A stretch of 64,000 bases of DNA. Origin: JAQWRV01 sp045564915. Its GTDB lineage: Bacteria; Pseudomonadota; Alphaproteobacteria; Rhodospirillales; Rhodospirillaceae. The notes beneath the pieces are model-generated. The model saw only the letters and a list, made by a program, of their open reading frames with translations. It was not told the origin of the DNA and did no database searches. The stretch is from positions 1 through 64,000 of the forward strand of contig JBJLGL010000005.1 of NCBI GenBank assembly GCA_045564915.1. Direction: 5' to 3'. This document shows positions 7,821-16,049 of this stretch, piece by piece; the first letter of the stretch is position 1; each line of letters opens with the position of its first letter. A program made the translations under genes and the position numbers.

Positions 7821-8366
7821 TTACTTAGGTGGCGTGCAAGCGGCCTCTACAACTGCTAATGCCTGAATCTGAATATCAACATCTTCTATGTCTGCTGCTA
7901 CAAATTGCATTTCGTCGCACCAGAAATCCTTATTTGAGATGCACTCCTGGGTAGTTCTCTGAGCAAACTCTCTATTTGTCTCTGAAGGCACCCAAGGTTT
8001 GTATTGCTCCTCATTTTCTTCAGCTATGTCTTGAAGCAACTCTTCATATTCAATGCGGTCCTTACGGCGTTTTCTTGAGGCCTCAATATCTGCACTTCTT
8101 GAACAGAGCGCAGCACCCATAGCACCGATTTTCCAACTATCTCCGCCAAGTTCTCCAACATACTCAATGCCATCACATGTTTTGGCCGTTTGTGGGCCGC
8201 AATGATCAACCTTTGGCTTCTTTTTTGCGGGGGCCGCCGGCGCAGGCGCCTCTTCTTCAAGCTCGGGAGGAGGAGGTGGTGGAGGGTCTGACGCTTCTTG
8301 GGCAAAGGTACTCTGCCCCCAAATGACTATCAAAGATGTTACTAACGCAATCCCGTATTTCATCAT
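7821..8366 (-). CDS. Secreted proline- and acid-rich protein, unknown function
   Basis: The 181-residue protein has a clear signal peptide (MMKYGIALVTSLIVIWGQSTFAQ). A run of seven prolines and an acidic/Ala-Pro linker follow (about 27-55), then a domain with six Cys (CGPQTAKTC, LCSR, QECISNKDFWC, AACTPP) that could form disulfides in the periplasm. I do not recognise the family. It stands alone between convergent epmA and the fbaB-thiE pair. The polyproline run makes it a likely EF-P-dependent product. It is probably a real gene because codon structure, signal peptide and a cysteine pattern all agree. Confidence 0.75.
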   Translation of the reverse strand: MMKYGIALVTSLIVIWGQSTFAQEASDPPPPPPPELEEEAPAPAAPAKKKPKVDHCGPQTAKTCDGIEYVGELGGDSWKIGAMGAALCSRSADIEASRKRRKDRIEYEELLQDIAEENEEQYKPWVPSETNREFAQRTTQECISNKDFWCDEMQFVAADIEDVDIQIQALAVVEAACTPPK

Positions 8367-8451
8367 TATCCGCCTGGTTTCGGGTTCTCAATGACCGCAC
8401 ATTATTCGTTCAAGACGAGTATGGAAAGAGTCTGTTTACCTACTTTTTGAG

Positions 8452-9087
8452 TCATTTGGACATCTTTTCGCAAAATAATCGTACGGCTTCGATAGGATTT
8501 GCAGGATGAGCCCAGACCCCTGCGGATACGGCAAGGAAATCTGCTCCGGCTTGTATTAGAGGACTGCAGTTGGAAGGAGTAATGCCACCAATGGCAACGC
8601 ACGGAACATTTGTTGTTTCAGACCAAATTTCCAGGATATCTGCAGTCGCAAGGTCCGCATCAATTTTCGTCTGCGATGGGAAGAAAGCCCCAAATGCAAC
8701 GTAATCAGCTCCAGCATCTGCCAGGATCATTGCTTCGTGTCTTGAAGTCCTGCAGGAAACCCCAACCAAGGCATCGTCTCCGACCAATGCGCGAGCCGCG
8801 TCATAGGGCATGTCATTGGGGCCAATATGCACCCCATCACAGTCCAGTTTAGCGGAAAGATCAGGCCGGTCGTTAAGGATTAAGGCTACGTTGTGGTATT
8901 CGCATACAGGCTTCAACACCTCAACGACTTGTCCAATAAGATCATCTCCGAGAGGTTTTAGGCGAAGTTGTAGGCAAGCAACATCACCGGCCTTGAATAT
9001 TTGTGGTAACGAGGCTGCAAACGCGTGTGGGTCATCCAGCTGAGGCGGTGTTATTAGGTATAGCCTGCAAGATCCTTTCTTACTCAC
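8452..9087 (-). CDS. thiE: Thiamine phosphate synthase
   Basis: The 211-residue TIM-barrel protein joins hydroxymethylpyrimidine diphosphate and thiazole phosphate to give thiamine phosphate. Visible family motifs are LQLRLKP, LILNDRPDLSAKLDCDGVHIG, VGVSCRTSRHEA, DYVAFGAFFPSQTK and CVAIGGITPSN (phosphate-binding loop). It overlaps the end of fbaB by four bases, so the two are translationally coupled. I found no TPP riboswitch ahead of this pair. ThiD, another thiamine enzyme, is encoded separately at 27.5 kb. Confidence 0.95.
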   Translation of the reverse strand: MSKKGSCRLYLITPPQLDDPHAFAASLPQIFKAGDVACLQLRLKPLGDDLIGQVVEVLKPVCEYHNVALILNDRPDLSAKLDCDGVHIGPNDMPYDAARALVGDDALVGVSCRTSRHEAMILADAGADYVAFGAFFPSQTKIDADLATADILEIWSETTNVPCVAIGGITPSNCSPLIQAGADFLAVSAGVWAHPANPIEAVRLFCEKMSK

Positions 9088-10013
9088 TCCTTGCCCTTGT
9101 AGATGTTGATTAAAGTGTTGAGCATATTCATGGCGTCTTCTTTGGAGCGCTGGAAGGAGTTCCTGCCTATAATCGACCCATTTCCTCCGCCTTTTCTGAT
9201 GGCTCTGGCCTCCTCATAAAGACTATTTAAGCCCTTCTTACCGCCACCTGAGAAAACTACCAAGCGTCGGCCCTCAAAGCACGACTGCACAATGTGATGG
9301 ACTCGTTCTGCCAGAGTCGCAAGGGGTATTTTCTGCTCTTCATAGACCGTTTTAGCGGCTGGTAATTCGAGGAAATCCGTCGGTAGTTTGACCTTAATGA
9401 TGTGAGCTCCAGCCAGTGCGGCCATGTGGGCAGCGTAGGCACAGATGTCCAATGCCGTTTCACCATCCTTGGATATAAAGGCGCCTCTTGGATATGACCA
9501 AACTACCACTACAAGGCCCGCAGACTTGGCCTCTTCTGTTAGCTCCCTAAGGTCTTCGATCATTCCATAGGCCTGTTCCGAGCCAGGATAGATCGTGTAG
9601 CCAATGGCCGAACAACCAAGACGCAGGGCATCACCAACACTTGCTGTTATCGCCTGGGTTGGAGCATTGCTATTCCCCATAAGGGAGTTTGCACTATTAA
9701 CCTTCAATATCGTTGGTATAGAGCCCGCATAACTGCTGGCTCCTGCCTCAATCATACCCAGAGGGGCGGCAAAAGCCGATAATCCTGCGTCTAAGGCCAA
9801 TTGCCAGTGGTAATGGGGGTCGTAAGCTGGCGTGTTCGGAGCAAAGCTACGGGCTGGTCCATGCTCAAAACCTTGGTCTACCGGGAGTATGACCAAGTGG
9901 CCAGTACCCCCAAGACGCCCTTGCATAAGAATGCGGGCTAGATTGGCTTTGGTCCCAGGATTATCACTTTCATAGCCAGAGAGGATCTTTTTTACCTTTT
10001 GGGTTAACTTCAT
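9084..10013 (-). CDS. fbaB: Class I fructose-bisphosphate aldolase (DhnA/FbaB family)
   Basis: The 309-residue protein carries the DhnA-type signature HLVILPVDQGFEHGPARSF, followed by VVWSYPRGAF, AHIIKVKLPTDF (likely Schiff-base Lys) and LVVFSGGGKKG (phosphate binding). It would cleave fructose-1,6-bisphosphate to DHAP and glyceraldehyde-3-phosphate, working in gluconeogenesis or glycolysis. The length fits the bacterial/archaeal class I form. It is the first gene of a two-gene unit with thiE and is divergent from the coiled-coil/zapA unit across a 200-base promoter region. Confidence 0.93.
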   Translation of the reverse strand: MKLTQKVKKILSGYESDNPGTKANLARILMQGRLGGTGHLVILPVDQGFEHGPARSFAPNTPAYDPHYHWQLALDAGLSAFAAPLGMIEAGASSYAGSIPTILKVNSANSLMGNSNAPTQAITASVGDALRLGCSAIGYTIYPGSEQAYGMIEDLRELTEEAKSAGLVVVVWSYPRGAFISKDGETALDICAYAAHMAALAGAHIIKVKLPTDFLELPAAKTVYEEQKIPLATLAERVHHIVQSCFEGRRLVVFSGGGKKGLNSLYEEARAIRKGGGNGSIIGRNSFQRSKEDAMNMLNTLINIYKGKE

Positions 10014-10151
10014 CGGTCTTTGATTCCCTATATTTCAAGTGCCAACATGCTTTGCTGTTTAATGTTTCAGTACTCAGATATATCCGTCTCTAAGCGTCAT
10101 GAATAGACCTCGCGCTGACCTAATCTTTTGCTAAGGTTTAGCTTGACTGAG

Positions 10152-10180
10152 TTGACGGTCAATCAGGCCCCCATTATGCT
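10152..10180 (+). promoter_or_regulatory. Candidate sigma-70-type promoter for the coiled-coil/zapA unit
   Basis: TTGACG (10152-10157), a 17-base spacer and TATGCT (10175-10180) match the housekeeping promoter pattern and point at the gene starting at 10214, giving a leader of about 25 bases. This is a pattern match only. Confidence 0.5.
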
Positions 10181-10213
10181 CTAGTTGTATCTGAAGAAGA
10201 GGTATCTAGTCTG

Positions 10214-10492
10214 TTGAAAAATATTGCTATATATCGCCTCCAACGTGTTGATAAAGCATTAGAGCGACTGAACATTGCTGTCGCTCGACTTGAGACCGCT
10301 GTGCAGTTGAAAGGGCAAGGAGCGTCTACATTAACGGCAGAAAAGGGAAATGTTGCTGGAGACCCGGCAGAGGCACTCGCAGAGTTGCGCAGGGACTACG
10401 AGATCTTGCATGCAGCTGTGAGCAAGGTAGCCTTCCAACTCGATGGTACAATAGAGCAGCTAAAAGAAGATGTTGCTACAGAAGCAACTTAA
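10214..10492 (+). CDS. Small coiled-coil protein upstream of ZapA (DUF4164-like)
   Basis: The protein has 92 residues and is almost wholly helical with heptad-like Leu/Ile/Val spacing (YRLQRVDKALERLNIAVARLE, and a second helix from about 55 to 85). It begins at a TTG, and its end lies 19 bases before the zapA start. Small coiled-coil genes in this position in alphaproteobacteria are annotated as DUF4164 and have been likened to the division protein ZapB; the assignment here rests on size, coiled coil and position. A role at the Z-ring together with ZapA is inferred. Confidence 0.7.
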   Translation: MKNIAIYRLQRVDKALERLNIAVARLETAVQLKGQGASTLTAEKGNVAGDPAEALAELRRDYEILHAAVSKVAFQLDGTIEQLKEDVATEAT

Positions 10493-10511
10493 AAAGGTGA
10501 ATTTAGCACAG

Positions 10512-10844
10512 ATGGCGCAAGGTTCTGTTACAATACGTGGAAAAAGCTATCAAATTGCCTGCGAGGACGGCCAGGAAGAGCATTTGGCGCGTCTCGGGAA
10601 GTATCTTGACGAACAAGCAACAAAGCTACTTGAAGAAACCGGGCCTGTCTCAGATAGCATGTTACTGGTCATGGTTTCGCTATTGGTGGCGGACGAACTC
10701 TCCGATGTTACTAGTGAGCTTGACAATTTTCGGCTCACTGGCAGGGGAGAAGCCAGAATTGAGGCGGAAGAAGCCGTTGTTACAGCGATCGACGCACTTG
10801 TATCGCGGGTGGAGAGTATTGCCGAACGGATAGAAGGTACCTAA
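10512..10844 (+). CDS. zapA: Cell division protein ZapA
   Basis: ZapA, 110 residues from the ATG at 10512, bundles FtsZ filaments. The N-terminal domain (MAQGSVTIRGKSYQIACEDG, EHLARLGKYLDEQ) and the C-terminal dimerising helix are as in the family, as is the central LLVMVSLLVADELSD. The open frame extends 14 codons further up, but that part overlaps the upstream gene and is unlike ZapA; a GTG at 10497 is another possible start. The 6S RNA gene follows directly. Confidence 0.93.
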   Translation: MAQGSVTIRGKSYQIACEDGQEEHLARLGKYLDEQATKLLEETGPVSDSMLLVMVSLLVADELSDVTSELDNFRLTGRGEARIEAEEAVVTAIDALVSRVESIAERIEGT

Positions 10845-10849
10845 GTTTC

Positions 10850-11015
10850 CTGTCTGGAGCTACCGGGTTTGTTAGATTGTGAGTCATCCCTGGGGCGATA
10901 TCTTAAGACCGGGAGCTGCCTCTCGTAGGGTCTTGGCCCTATGATGCGGTGCCCACTTGACCCTGTGGCCCAAGGCGAGGTCACGTTAATCGACGGCCGC
11001 GGTGGCTCCTTCATG
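10850..11015 (+). ncRNA. ssrS: 6S RNA
   Basis: The 192 bases between zapA and fau hold no gene but a long-hairpin RNA. A closing stem pairs 10856-10865 (GGAGCTACCG) with 11000-11009 (CGGTGGCTCC) with one G-U pair. Near the middle, CACTTGACCCTGTGGCCCAA resembles the conserved sequence around the 6S central bubble. 6S RNA binds the housekeeping RNA polymerase holoenzyme and mimics an open promoter in stationary phase. The zapA-ssrS-fau order is widespread in proteobacteria. The ends are approximate. Confidence 0.85.
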
Positions 11016-11036
11016 TGCCTGTAAGTCACGGATAAT

Positions 11037-11675
11037 ATGATTTCCAAAGACCTATTCGATAATTCTATAACCGCCACAGAGGGGCCTAGAAGTGAGTCCA
11101 AGGCTCAATTGCGCCGCAGATACATGATACTGCGTGCTGCAATGAAAGGGCAGACCAAGAGCGCAGATACAATGGTCAAGGATCAAATTATTAAGCTTTT
11201 AGCTGACCAGCCATTGCAGGCAGTTGCTGGTTATATTCCCATGAAAAATGAACTTAATTTGATGCCGACGCTACTTGCATTGCACACCTTTGGTATGAAG
11301 GTATGTGTTCCGGTTTGCCATGAAGAACTTTCAGAGCTGACCTTTCGCCAATGGACACCAAATTCAGAACTAATAAGTGGGCCGTTTGGCACGGTGTTCC
11401 CCCATGAAGCTGAAGAAGCGGTTCAGCCTGATTTGCTGCTAGTGCCACTAGTAGTTTTTGACTGCGAGGGAAATCGGATTGGTTTTGGCCAGGGATATTA
11501 TGACCGTACACTTTCGGCCCTGCGTAAACAAAAGAACATAGCTGCCTATGGGGTTGCTTTTGACCAGCAGGAAGCTCCTGCGGTACCTCATGATGATTAT
11601 GATGCACGTCTGGATGGAATTATAACTCCCACGCGGAAAATAATTGTCAATCAGACCCACACGTACCAGTCATGA
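11037..11675 (+). CDS. fau: 5-formyltetrahydrofolate cyclo-ligase
   Basis: The 212-residue enzyme converts 5-formyl-THF to 5,10-methenyl-THF using ATP. Family motifs seen are SKAQLRRRYM near residue 20, the mid-protein VPVCHEELSELTFRQW, and the nucleotide-binding GNRIGFGQGYYDRTL at about 152-166. It follows 6S RNA, as in many proteobacteria (ygfA). Its stop overlaps the next gene's ATG by four bases. Confidence 0.95.
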   Translation: MISKDLFDNSITATEGPRSESKAQLRRRYMILRAAMKGQTKSADTMVKDQIIKLLADQPLQAVAGYIPMKNELNLMPTLLALHTFGMKVCVPVCHEELSELTFRQWTPNSELISGPFGTVFPHEAEEAVQPDLLLVPLVVFDCEGNRIGFGQGYYDRTLSALRKQKNIAAYGVAFDQQEAPAVPHDDYDARLDGIITPTRKIIVNQTHTYQS

Positions 11676-12502
11676 GAATTCTTTACCTCGGCGATATTAT
11701 GGGTAGATCTGGCCGTACGGCTGTTATTAGGCGCCTGCCTGATCTAAGAGCGCTATTGCAAATAGATTTTGTTGTAGCTTGTGGTGAAAATGCTGCTCAT
11801 GGGTTTGGAATAACAGCAAAGATATGCGAAGCTTTTTTCGACGCAGGTGTGGACGTCATTACGACTGGAAACCATGCTTGGGACCAACGCGAGATTATCG
11901 ACTACATCCCAACAGAGCCGCGTCTTCTTAGGCCAGTCAATTACCCTGATGGCACGCCGGGGCAAGGGGCGGGACTTTACCAGACTTCAAGTGGGCAGAG
12001 GATCGCTGTGGTCCAAATTATGGGCAGACTTTTCATGCCTCCAATAGATGAACCTTTCCATAAATTGGAGCAATTTCTTTGCGGTACAAGGCTTGGAGCG
12101 GATGCGGACGCCATTGTCGTTGATATCCATGGTGAGGCGACTAGTGAAAAGTCAGCCTTAGGGTGTGTAGCAGATGGCCGCGCCTCCCTTGTGGTTGGCA
12201 GCCATTCGCATATTCCGACATCAGACACCCGCATTATGCCAGCTGGAACGGCGTTTCAGACTGATGCTGGCATGTGTGGCCCTTATGACTCAGTAATTGG
12301 TATGGACGCTGGAATTGCGGTCCGCCGCTTTGTTGACGCTATTCCAGGAGAAAGGCTCGAACCGGCAAATGGACCTGCAACTATTTGCGGTGTTTTGGTC
12401 CAAACCGATGATGAAACAGGACTGGCTGTTTCAGTGCACCCATTGCGTGATGGTGGCATTTTGGCTCCTGCTATGCCCCCGTCTGGCTCTCCCAGTGCGT
12501 GA
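11672..12502 (+). CDS. YmdB-type metallophosphoesterase (TIGR00282 family)
   Basis: The 276-residue protein has the metallophosphoesterase metal ligands in order: MRILYLGDIMGRSGR, VACGENAAHG, TTGNHAWDQRE, VDIHGEATSEK and GSHSHIPTSDTRI. Bacillus YmdB hydrolyses cyclic nucleotides (mainly 2',3'-cAMP), so a phosphodiesterase acting on small nucleotides or RNA ends is likely; the substrate here is not known. It is translationally coupled to fau and precedes yebC. Confidence 0.9.
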   Translation: MRILYLGDIMGRSGRTAVIRRLPDLRALLQIDFVVACGENAAHGFGITAKICEAFFDAGVDVITTGNHAWDQREIIDYIPTEPRLLRPVNYPDGTPGQGAGLYQTSSGQRIAVVQIMGRLFMPPIDEPFHKLEQFLCGTRLGADADAIVVDIHGEATSEKSALGCVADGRASLVVGSHSHIPTSDTRIMPAGTAFQTDAGMCGPYDSVIGMDAGIAVRRFVDAIPGERLEPANGPATICGVLVQTDDETGLAVSVHPLRDGGILAPAMPPSGSPSA

Positions 12503-12630
12503 CACCATGGACTTTGTGCTGATTTACATCCCAAAACGTATAAATTGGGTTCTACTTGGGCACCAACCACAACATCTGGTATAAAAGAAATTATAGGCTG
12601 CTCAACGAGGTAGCCATTGAAGGTGGTGGT

Positions 12631-13383
12631 ATGGCAGGTCATTCAAAATTTAAGAACATCATGTTTCGCAAAGGTGCGCAGGACAAAAAGCGTGCCAAAC
12701 TCTTTTCAAAGCTTGCGAAGGAAATCACTGTAGCGGCTAAGTTAGGTATGCCTGACCCCGAACACAATCCTCGTTTACGTTCTGCTATCTCTGCTGCGAG
12801 AGCCCAAAGTATGCCAAAAGATAACATCCAGAGGGCTATGGACAAAGCATCAGGTGGAGATGCAGATAATTATGAAGAGGCTCGCTACGAAGGCTATGGA
12901 CCGGGGAAAGTTGCGTTGATTATTGATGCCTTGACAGATAATCGTAACCGCACCGCCTCAGAAGTGCGCACGGCTTTTACCAAAAACGGCGGTTCTTTAG
13001 GGGCAAGCAATAGCGTTGCTTTTAATTTCTGTCGCATTGGGGCAATCAAATACCCTTCTGACGTCGGGAGTGAAGACGATATTATGGAAGCTGCAGCTGA
13101 AGCGGGCGCTCAGGACGTTGAATCCACTGGAGATGGTCACGACATTTATTGTGCCCCCGACGACCTCCATGCAGTGCAAAAGTATCTCGAAATGGCATTA
13201 GGCGAGCCAGATAGTGCTCGCCTGGACTGGAGGCCGCTTAATACCGTTGAAGTGCATGCTGATAACGCTCAATCTTTATTTAATTTGCTTAATGCATTGG
13301 ATGACAATGAAGATGTTCAGCACGTCGCTGCAAATTATGAAATAGATGATGCTATTTTAAGCCAATTAGGCGAACCAAATTAA
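12631..13383 (+). CDS. yebC: YebC/PmpR family protein (TACO1-type)
   Basis: The protein has 250 residues from the ATG at 12631 (MAGHSKFKNIMFRKGAQDKK), preceded by GAAGGTGGTGGT. The upstream in-frame extension is unlike the family. Typical segments are MPKDNIQRAMDKASG, YEGYGPGKVALIIDALTDNRNRT and FNFCRIGAI. These proteins were described as transcriptional regulators and more recently as ribosome-linked factors that help translation through proline stretches; I cannot tell which applies. The yebC-ruvCAB order is standard. A translation role would fit with the EF-P/EpmA pair elsewhere in the window. Confidence 0.95.
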   Translation: MAGHSKFKNIMFRKGAQDKKRAKLFSKLAKEITVAAKLGMPDPEHNPRLRSAISAARAQSMPKDNIQRAMDKASGGDADNYEEARYEGYGPGKVALIIDALTDNRNRTASEVRTAFTKNGGSLGASNSVAFNFCRIGAIKYPSDVGSEDDIMEAAAEAGAQDVESTGDGHDIYCAPDDLHAVQKYLEMALGEPDSARLDWRPLNTVEVHADNAQSLFNLLNALDDNEDVQHVAANYEIDDAILSQLGEPN

Positions 13384-13401
13384 CACGATGAACTAGAGGA
13401 G

Positions 13402-13920
13402 GTGACCATTCGTTTCTTGGGGCTTGATCCCGGTCTTCGCGCCACTGGTTGGGGAATAATTGATGCCAATGGCAATCGCTTGTCACCGGTTGCTAATGGC
13501 ACCGTTCGGGCTATAACAGATGCATCCATGGCGGAGCGTTTAAAATATATTTGTTCGGAAGTTATTCGTGTCATTGGGGAGTTTTTGCCCGAAGAATGTG
13601 CCGTTGAAGAAACATTTGTTAATAAGAATCCAATTTCTACTCTTAAGCTCGGTCATGCCAGAGCCGCTGCTATTATTGGAGCAGCACAGGCTGGACTGTA
13701 TGTTGCAGAATATGCACCAAACGCGGTCAAAAAAGCGGTAGTTGGCGCTGGTCATGCTGACAAGAAGCAAGTCGCCAGTATGGTTAATATGCTTCTACCA
13801 AACGCTAATCCAGAGTCAGCCGATGCGGCTGATGCTCTAGCAGTTGCTATATGCCATGCGCATCATCGTGCCACGAATACCACATTGACTCGTGCTTTGG
13901 CGGTTGGGCGAGCGCAATGA
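13402..13920 (+). CDS. ruvC: Holliday junction resolvase RuvC
   Basis: The 172-residue endonuclease cuts Holliday junctions with RuvAB. Acidic active-site residues are visible in FLGLDPGLRATGWG, CAVEETFVN and SADAADALAVAICHAHH. The start is unusual. The frame's GTG at 13402 lies inside an almost perfect Shine-Dalgarno (GGAGGTGA, 13398-13405). The ATT at 13408 is well spaced from it and would give the usual RuvC beginning M-R-F-L-G-L-D-P-G. ATT may be the true start, two codons in. It overlaps ruvA by four bases. Confidence 0.96.
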   Translation: MTIRFLGLDPGLRATGWGIIDANGNRLSPVANGTVRAITDASMAERLKYICSEVIRVIGEFLPEECAVEETFVNKNPISTLKLGHARAAAIIGAAQAGLYVAEYAPNAVKKAVVGAGHADKKQVASMVNMLLPNANPESADAADALAVAICHAHHRATNTTLTRALAVGRAQ

Positions 13921-14543
13921 TCGCAAAACTCACAGGGTTGGTAGACAATATTGGCGAGGACTGGGTCGTTCTGGATGTGGGTGGCGTTGGTTATATGCTT
14001 TTTTGTTCGTCGCGCACACTAACATCGATACCTCAGCTTGGCGAAGCTATGTCACTCTTCGTTGAGACGCATGTTCGAGAGGACCATATTCATTTGTATG
14101 GTTTTGCTACTTCCAGTGAACGTAATGCTTTTCAATTAGTGAACAGAGTGCAGGGTGTGGGGACCAAAGTTGCTTTGGCGATTTTATCGGCGATGAGTCC
14201 TGAGCAACTGTCAAATGCTGTAGCTGCTGAGGACAAGGTTCCCTTCACCAGTGCTAGTGGGGTAGGCCCAAAACTAGCCGCGCGGTTGGTAACCGAGTTA
14301 AAGGGTAAGGTTGATGGCGTTGCGGGTGGGATTGAATTCTTAGCAAGAGCAACCGGCGAAATAAAGGGGACTGACAACTCACTGGCTCTAACTGAGGACG
14401 CTATCTCGGCTTTAGTTAATCTTGGTTATGGCAGAGCCGATGCTTTTGGCGCTGTTTCAAGTGTTGTGCGAGCTGAAAACGGGACCAATACTTTGGATCA
14501 CTTGATTCGGGATGCTTTGAAGGAGCTATCAAGCGATGGCTGA
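13917..14543 (+). CDS. ruvA: Holliday junction DNA helicase subunit RuvA
   Basis: RuvA, 208 residues from the ATG at 13917 (MIAKLTGLVDNIGEDWVVLD), binds the four-way junction and loads RuvB. An OB-fold covers about 1-62, two helix-hairpin-helix units lie around LVNRVQGVGTKVALAILS and ASGVGPKLAARLVTELKGK, and the RuvB-binding C-terminal domain is at about 155-205. The start inside the ruvC stop (ATGA) is chosen over a longer upstream frame that would overlap ruvC by 70 bases. Confidence 0.97.
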   Translation: MIAKLTGLVDNIGEDWVVLDVGGVGYMLFCSSRTLTSIPQLGEAMSLFVETHVREDHIHLYGFATSSERNAFQLVNRVQGVGTKVALAILSAMSPEQLSNAVAAEDKVPFTSASGVGPKLAARLVTELKGKVDGVAGGIEFLARATGEIKGTDNSLALTEDAISALVNLGYGRADAFGAVSSVVRAENGTNTLDHLIRDALKELSSDG

Positions 14544-15573
14544 AGATCGAATCATTTCATTAGGTTCCCAAGATGCTGATGCGGATGGAAAGATGCGGCC
14601 TCAGCGTCTTCCGGATTTCATTGGTCAACGCCAAGTTTGTAACAATCTCAAAGTATTCATTACGGCGGCTACTAGTCGTGATGAGTCCCTAGATCACGTT
14701 TTACTTCATGGTCCCCCAGGTCTTGGTAAGACGACGCTTGCACAAATCGTCTCTCGTGAATTGGGTGTGGGCTTTCGCGCTACCTCGGGCCCGATGATCG
14801 CTAAGGCCGGTGACTTAGCCGCTATTCTGACTAATCTTGAAGCTAAAGATGTTCTATTTATTGATGAGATACACCGCCTAAATCCTGCCATAGAAGAAGT
14901 GCTATATCCGGCGATGGAGGATTTCCAACTTGATTTGATTATTGGTGAGGGCCCTGCAGCCCGCTCAGTGAGAATTGAACTGCAACCGTTTACACTAATT
15001 GGGGCAACAACGCGCTCAGGATTACTTACAACGCCGTTGCGAGACCGATTTGGTATTCCTCTAAGACTTGAGTTCTTTTCAGCCGAGGATCTGGTCAAGA
15101 TAGTGCAACGTGGTGCGAAGATATTAGGTTTTAATTTGGCGGCAGATGGCGCCTTAGAAGTAGCTAAGCGGTCAAGGGGCACACCCCGCGTTGCGGTTAG
15201 ACTCTTGCGCCGTGTCAGGGATTTTGCTGCTGTTGAAGGTCTTGAGCCGGTCGATGCAAAAGCCGCAGATGTCGCCCTAAAACGTCTTGAAGTCGATGCG
15301 TTGGGACTTGATGCTATGGACCGCCGTTATTTGACTTGTATTGCTGAATTTTATGCTGGTGGGCCTGTGGGTGTTGATACTTTATCTGCAGCATTGGCTG
15401 AAGAGCGGGATACAATTGAAGATGTGATCGAGCCATTTCTTGTTCAACGCGGCCTGATCCAGCGCACACCGCGAGGTCGCATGTTGTCAGATTCTGGTTA
15501 CAAACATATTGGTCTAAGAGTTCCTAAGCGTGATCCCGGTCAGTTTGATATGTTGGATGGGGAAGGATCATGA
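14536..15573 (+). CDS. ruvB: Holliday junction DNA helicase RuvB
   Basis: The 345-residue AAA+ motor drives branch migration. It has Walker A (HGPPGLGKTTLA), Walker B (DVLFIDEIHRL), sensor 1 (LIGATTRSG), an arginine finger region (PLRDRFGIPLRLEF) and the winged-helix C-terminal domain (QRTPRGRMLSDSGYKHIG). It overlaps ruvA by eight bases and ybgC by four, so it belongs to one coupled unit running into tol-pal. Confidence 0.98.
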   Translation: MAEDRIISLGSQDADADGKMRPQRLPDFIGQRQVCNNLKVFITAATSRDESLDHVLLHGPPGLGKTTLAQIVSRELGVGFRATSGPMIAKAGDLAAILTNLEAKDVLFIDEIHRLNPAIEEVLYPAMEDFQLDLIIGEGPAARSVRIELQPFTLIGATTRSGLLTTPLRDRFGIPLRLEFFSAEDLVKIVQRGAKILGFNLAADGALEVAKRSRGTPRVAVRLLRRVRDFAAVEGLEPVDAKAADVALKRLEVDALGLDAMDRRYLTCIAEFYAGGPVGVDTLSAALAEERDTIEDVIEPFLVQRGLIQRTPRGRMLSDSGYKHIGLRVPKRDPGQFDMLDGEGS

Positions 15574-16043
15574 TGGGTGCACTTCCACGCCCTAGCACCG
15601 GCGTGATGTATGGTTGTGACCACTTTTATCCCATAAGAGTCTATCTTGAAGAGACAGATGCTGGGCAAATGGTCTACCACGCAAGCTACTTAAGGTTTGC
15701 TGAACGGGCTCGAACAGAAATGATCCGCTCCAACGGGCTGGATTTGCGCCTATTTATGGTTGCCAATAACTTGGTTATTACCGTCCACTCTTCCGATATA
15801 AAATATATCAAACAAGGCAAACTAGACGACGAATTGATTGTGCGCACGCAAGTTAAGAGTGTAAGCGGTGCCTCTGTAGATATAGTGCAACATATTTATC
15901 GTATAAAAAACAATAAGTTAGGTGATGCCATTGCTGAATTAGCTGTCCGCTTGGCTATTGTTGATGTGAATACTGGTCGGCCGCAGCGTATGCCTACATG
16001 CCTTAATGATATGTTGGAGCGATTGCGCGATAAAAAGGGTTAG
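15570..16043 (+). CDS. ybgC: Tol-Pal system acyl-CoA thioesterase YbgC
   Basis: The 157-residue hotdog-fold thioesterase has the active-site segment LEETDAGQMVYHASYLRFAERARTE. YbgC hydrolyses short or medium acyl-CoA and is encoded with tolQRAB-pal in most proteobacteria, though its role there is unsettled. The first 15 residues are an extension before YGCDHFYPIRVYLEETDAG. The start overlaps ruvB (ATGA). Confidence 0.95.
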   Translation: MMGALPRPSTGVMYGCDHFYPIRVYLEETDAGQMVYHASYLRFAERARTEMIRSNGLDLRLFMVANNLVITVHSSDIKYIKQGKLDDELIVRTQVKSVSGASVDIVQHIYRIKNNKLGDAIAELAVRLAIVDVNTGRPQRMPTCLNDMLERLRDKKG

Positions 16044-16049
16044 AGCGAT

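Noticed and set aside
10014..10213. TPP riboswitch ahead of fbaB-thiE
   Set aside because: No thi-box-like CTGAGA...ACC pattern is seen in the region upstream of fbaB, and thiE follows fbaB by overlap.
10841..11101. 86-codon minus frame across the zapA-fau gap
   Set aside because: The gap is explained by 6S RNA structure; the frame has no family features.
14706..15182. Long antisense frame inside ruvB
   Set aside because: It is a shadow of the coding strand; ruvB is intact and strongly conserved.
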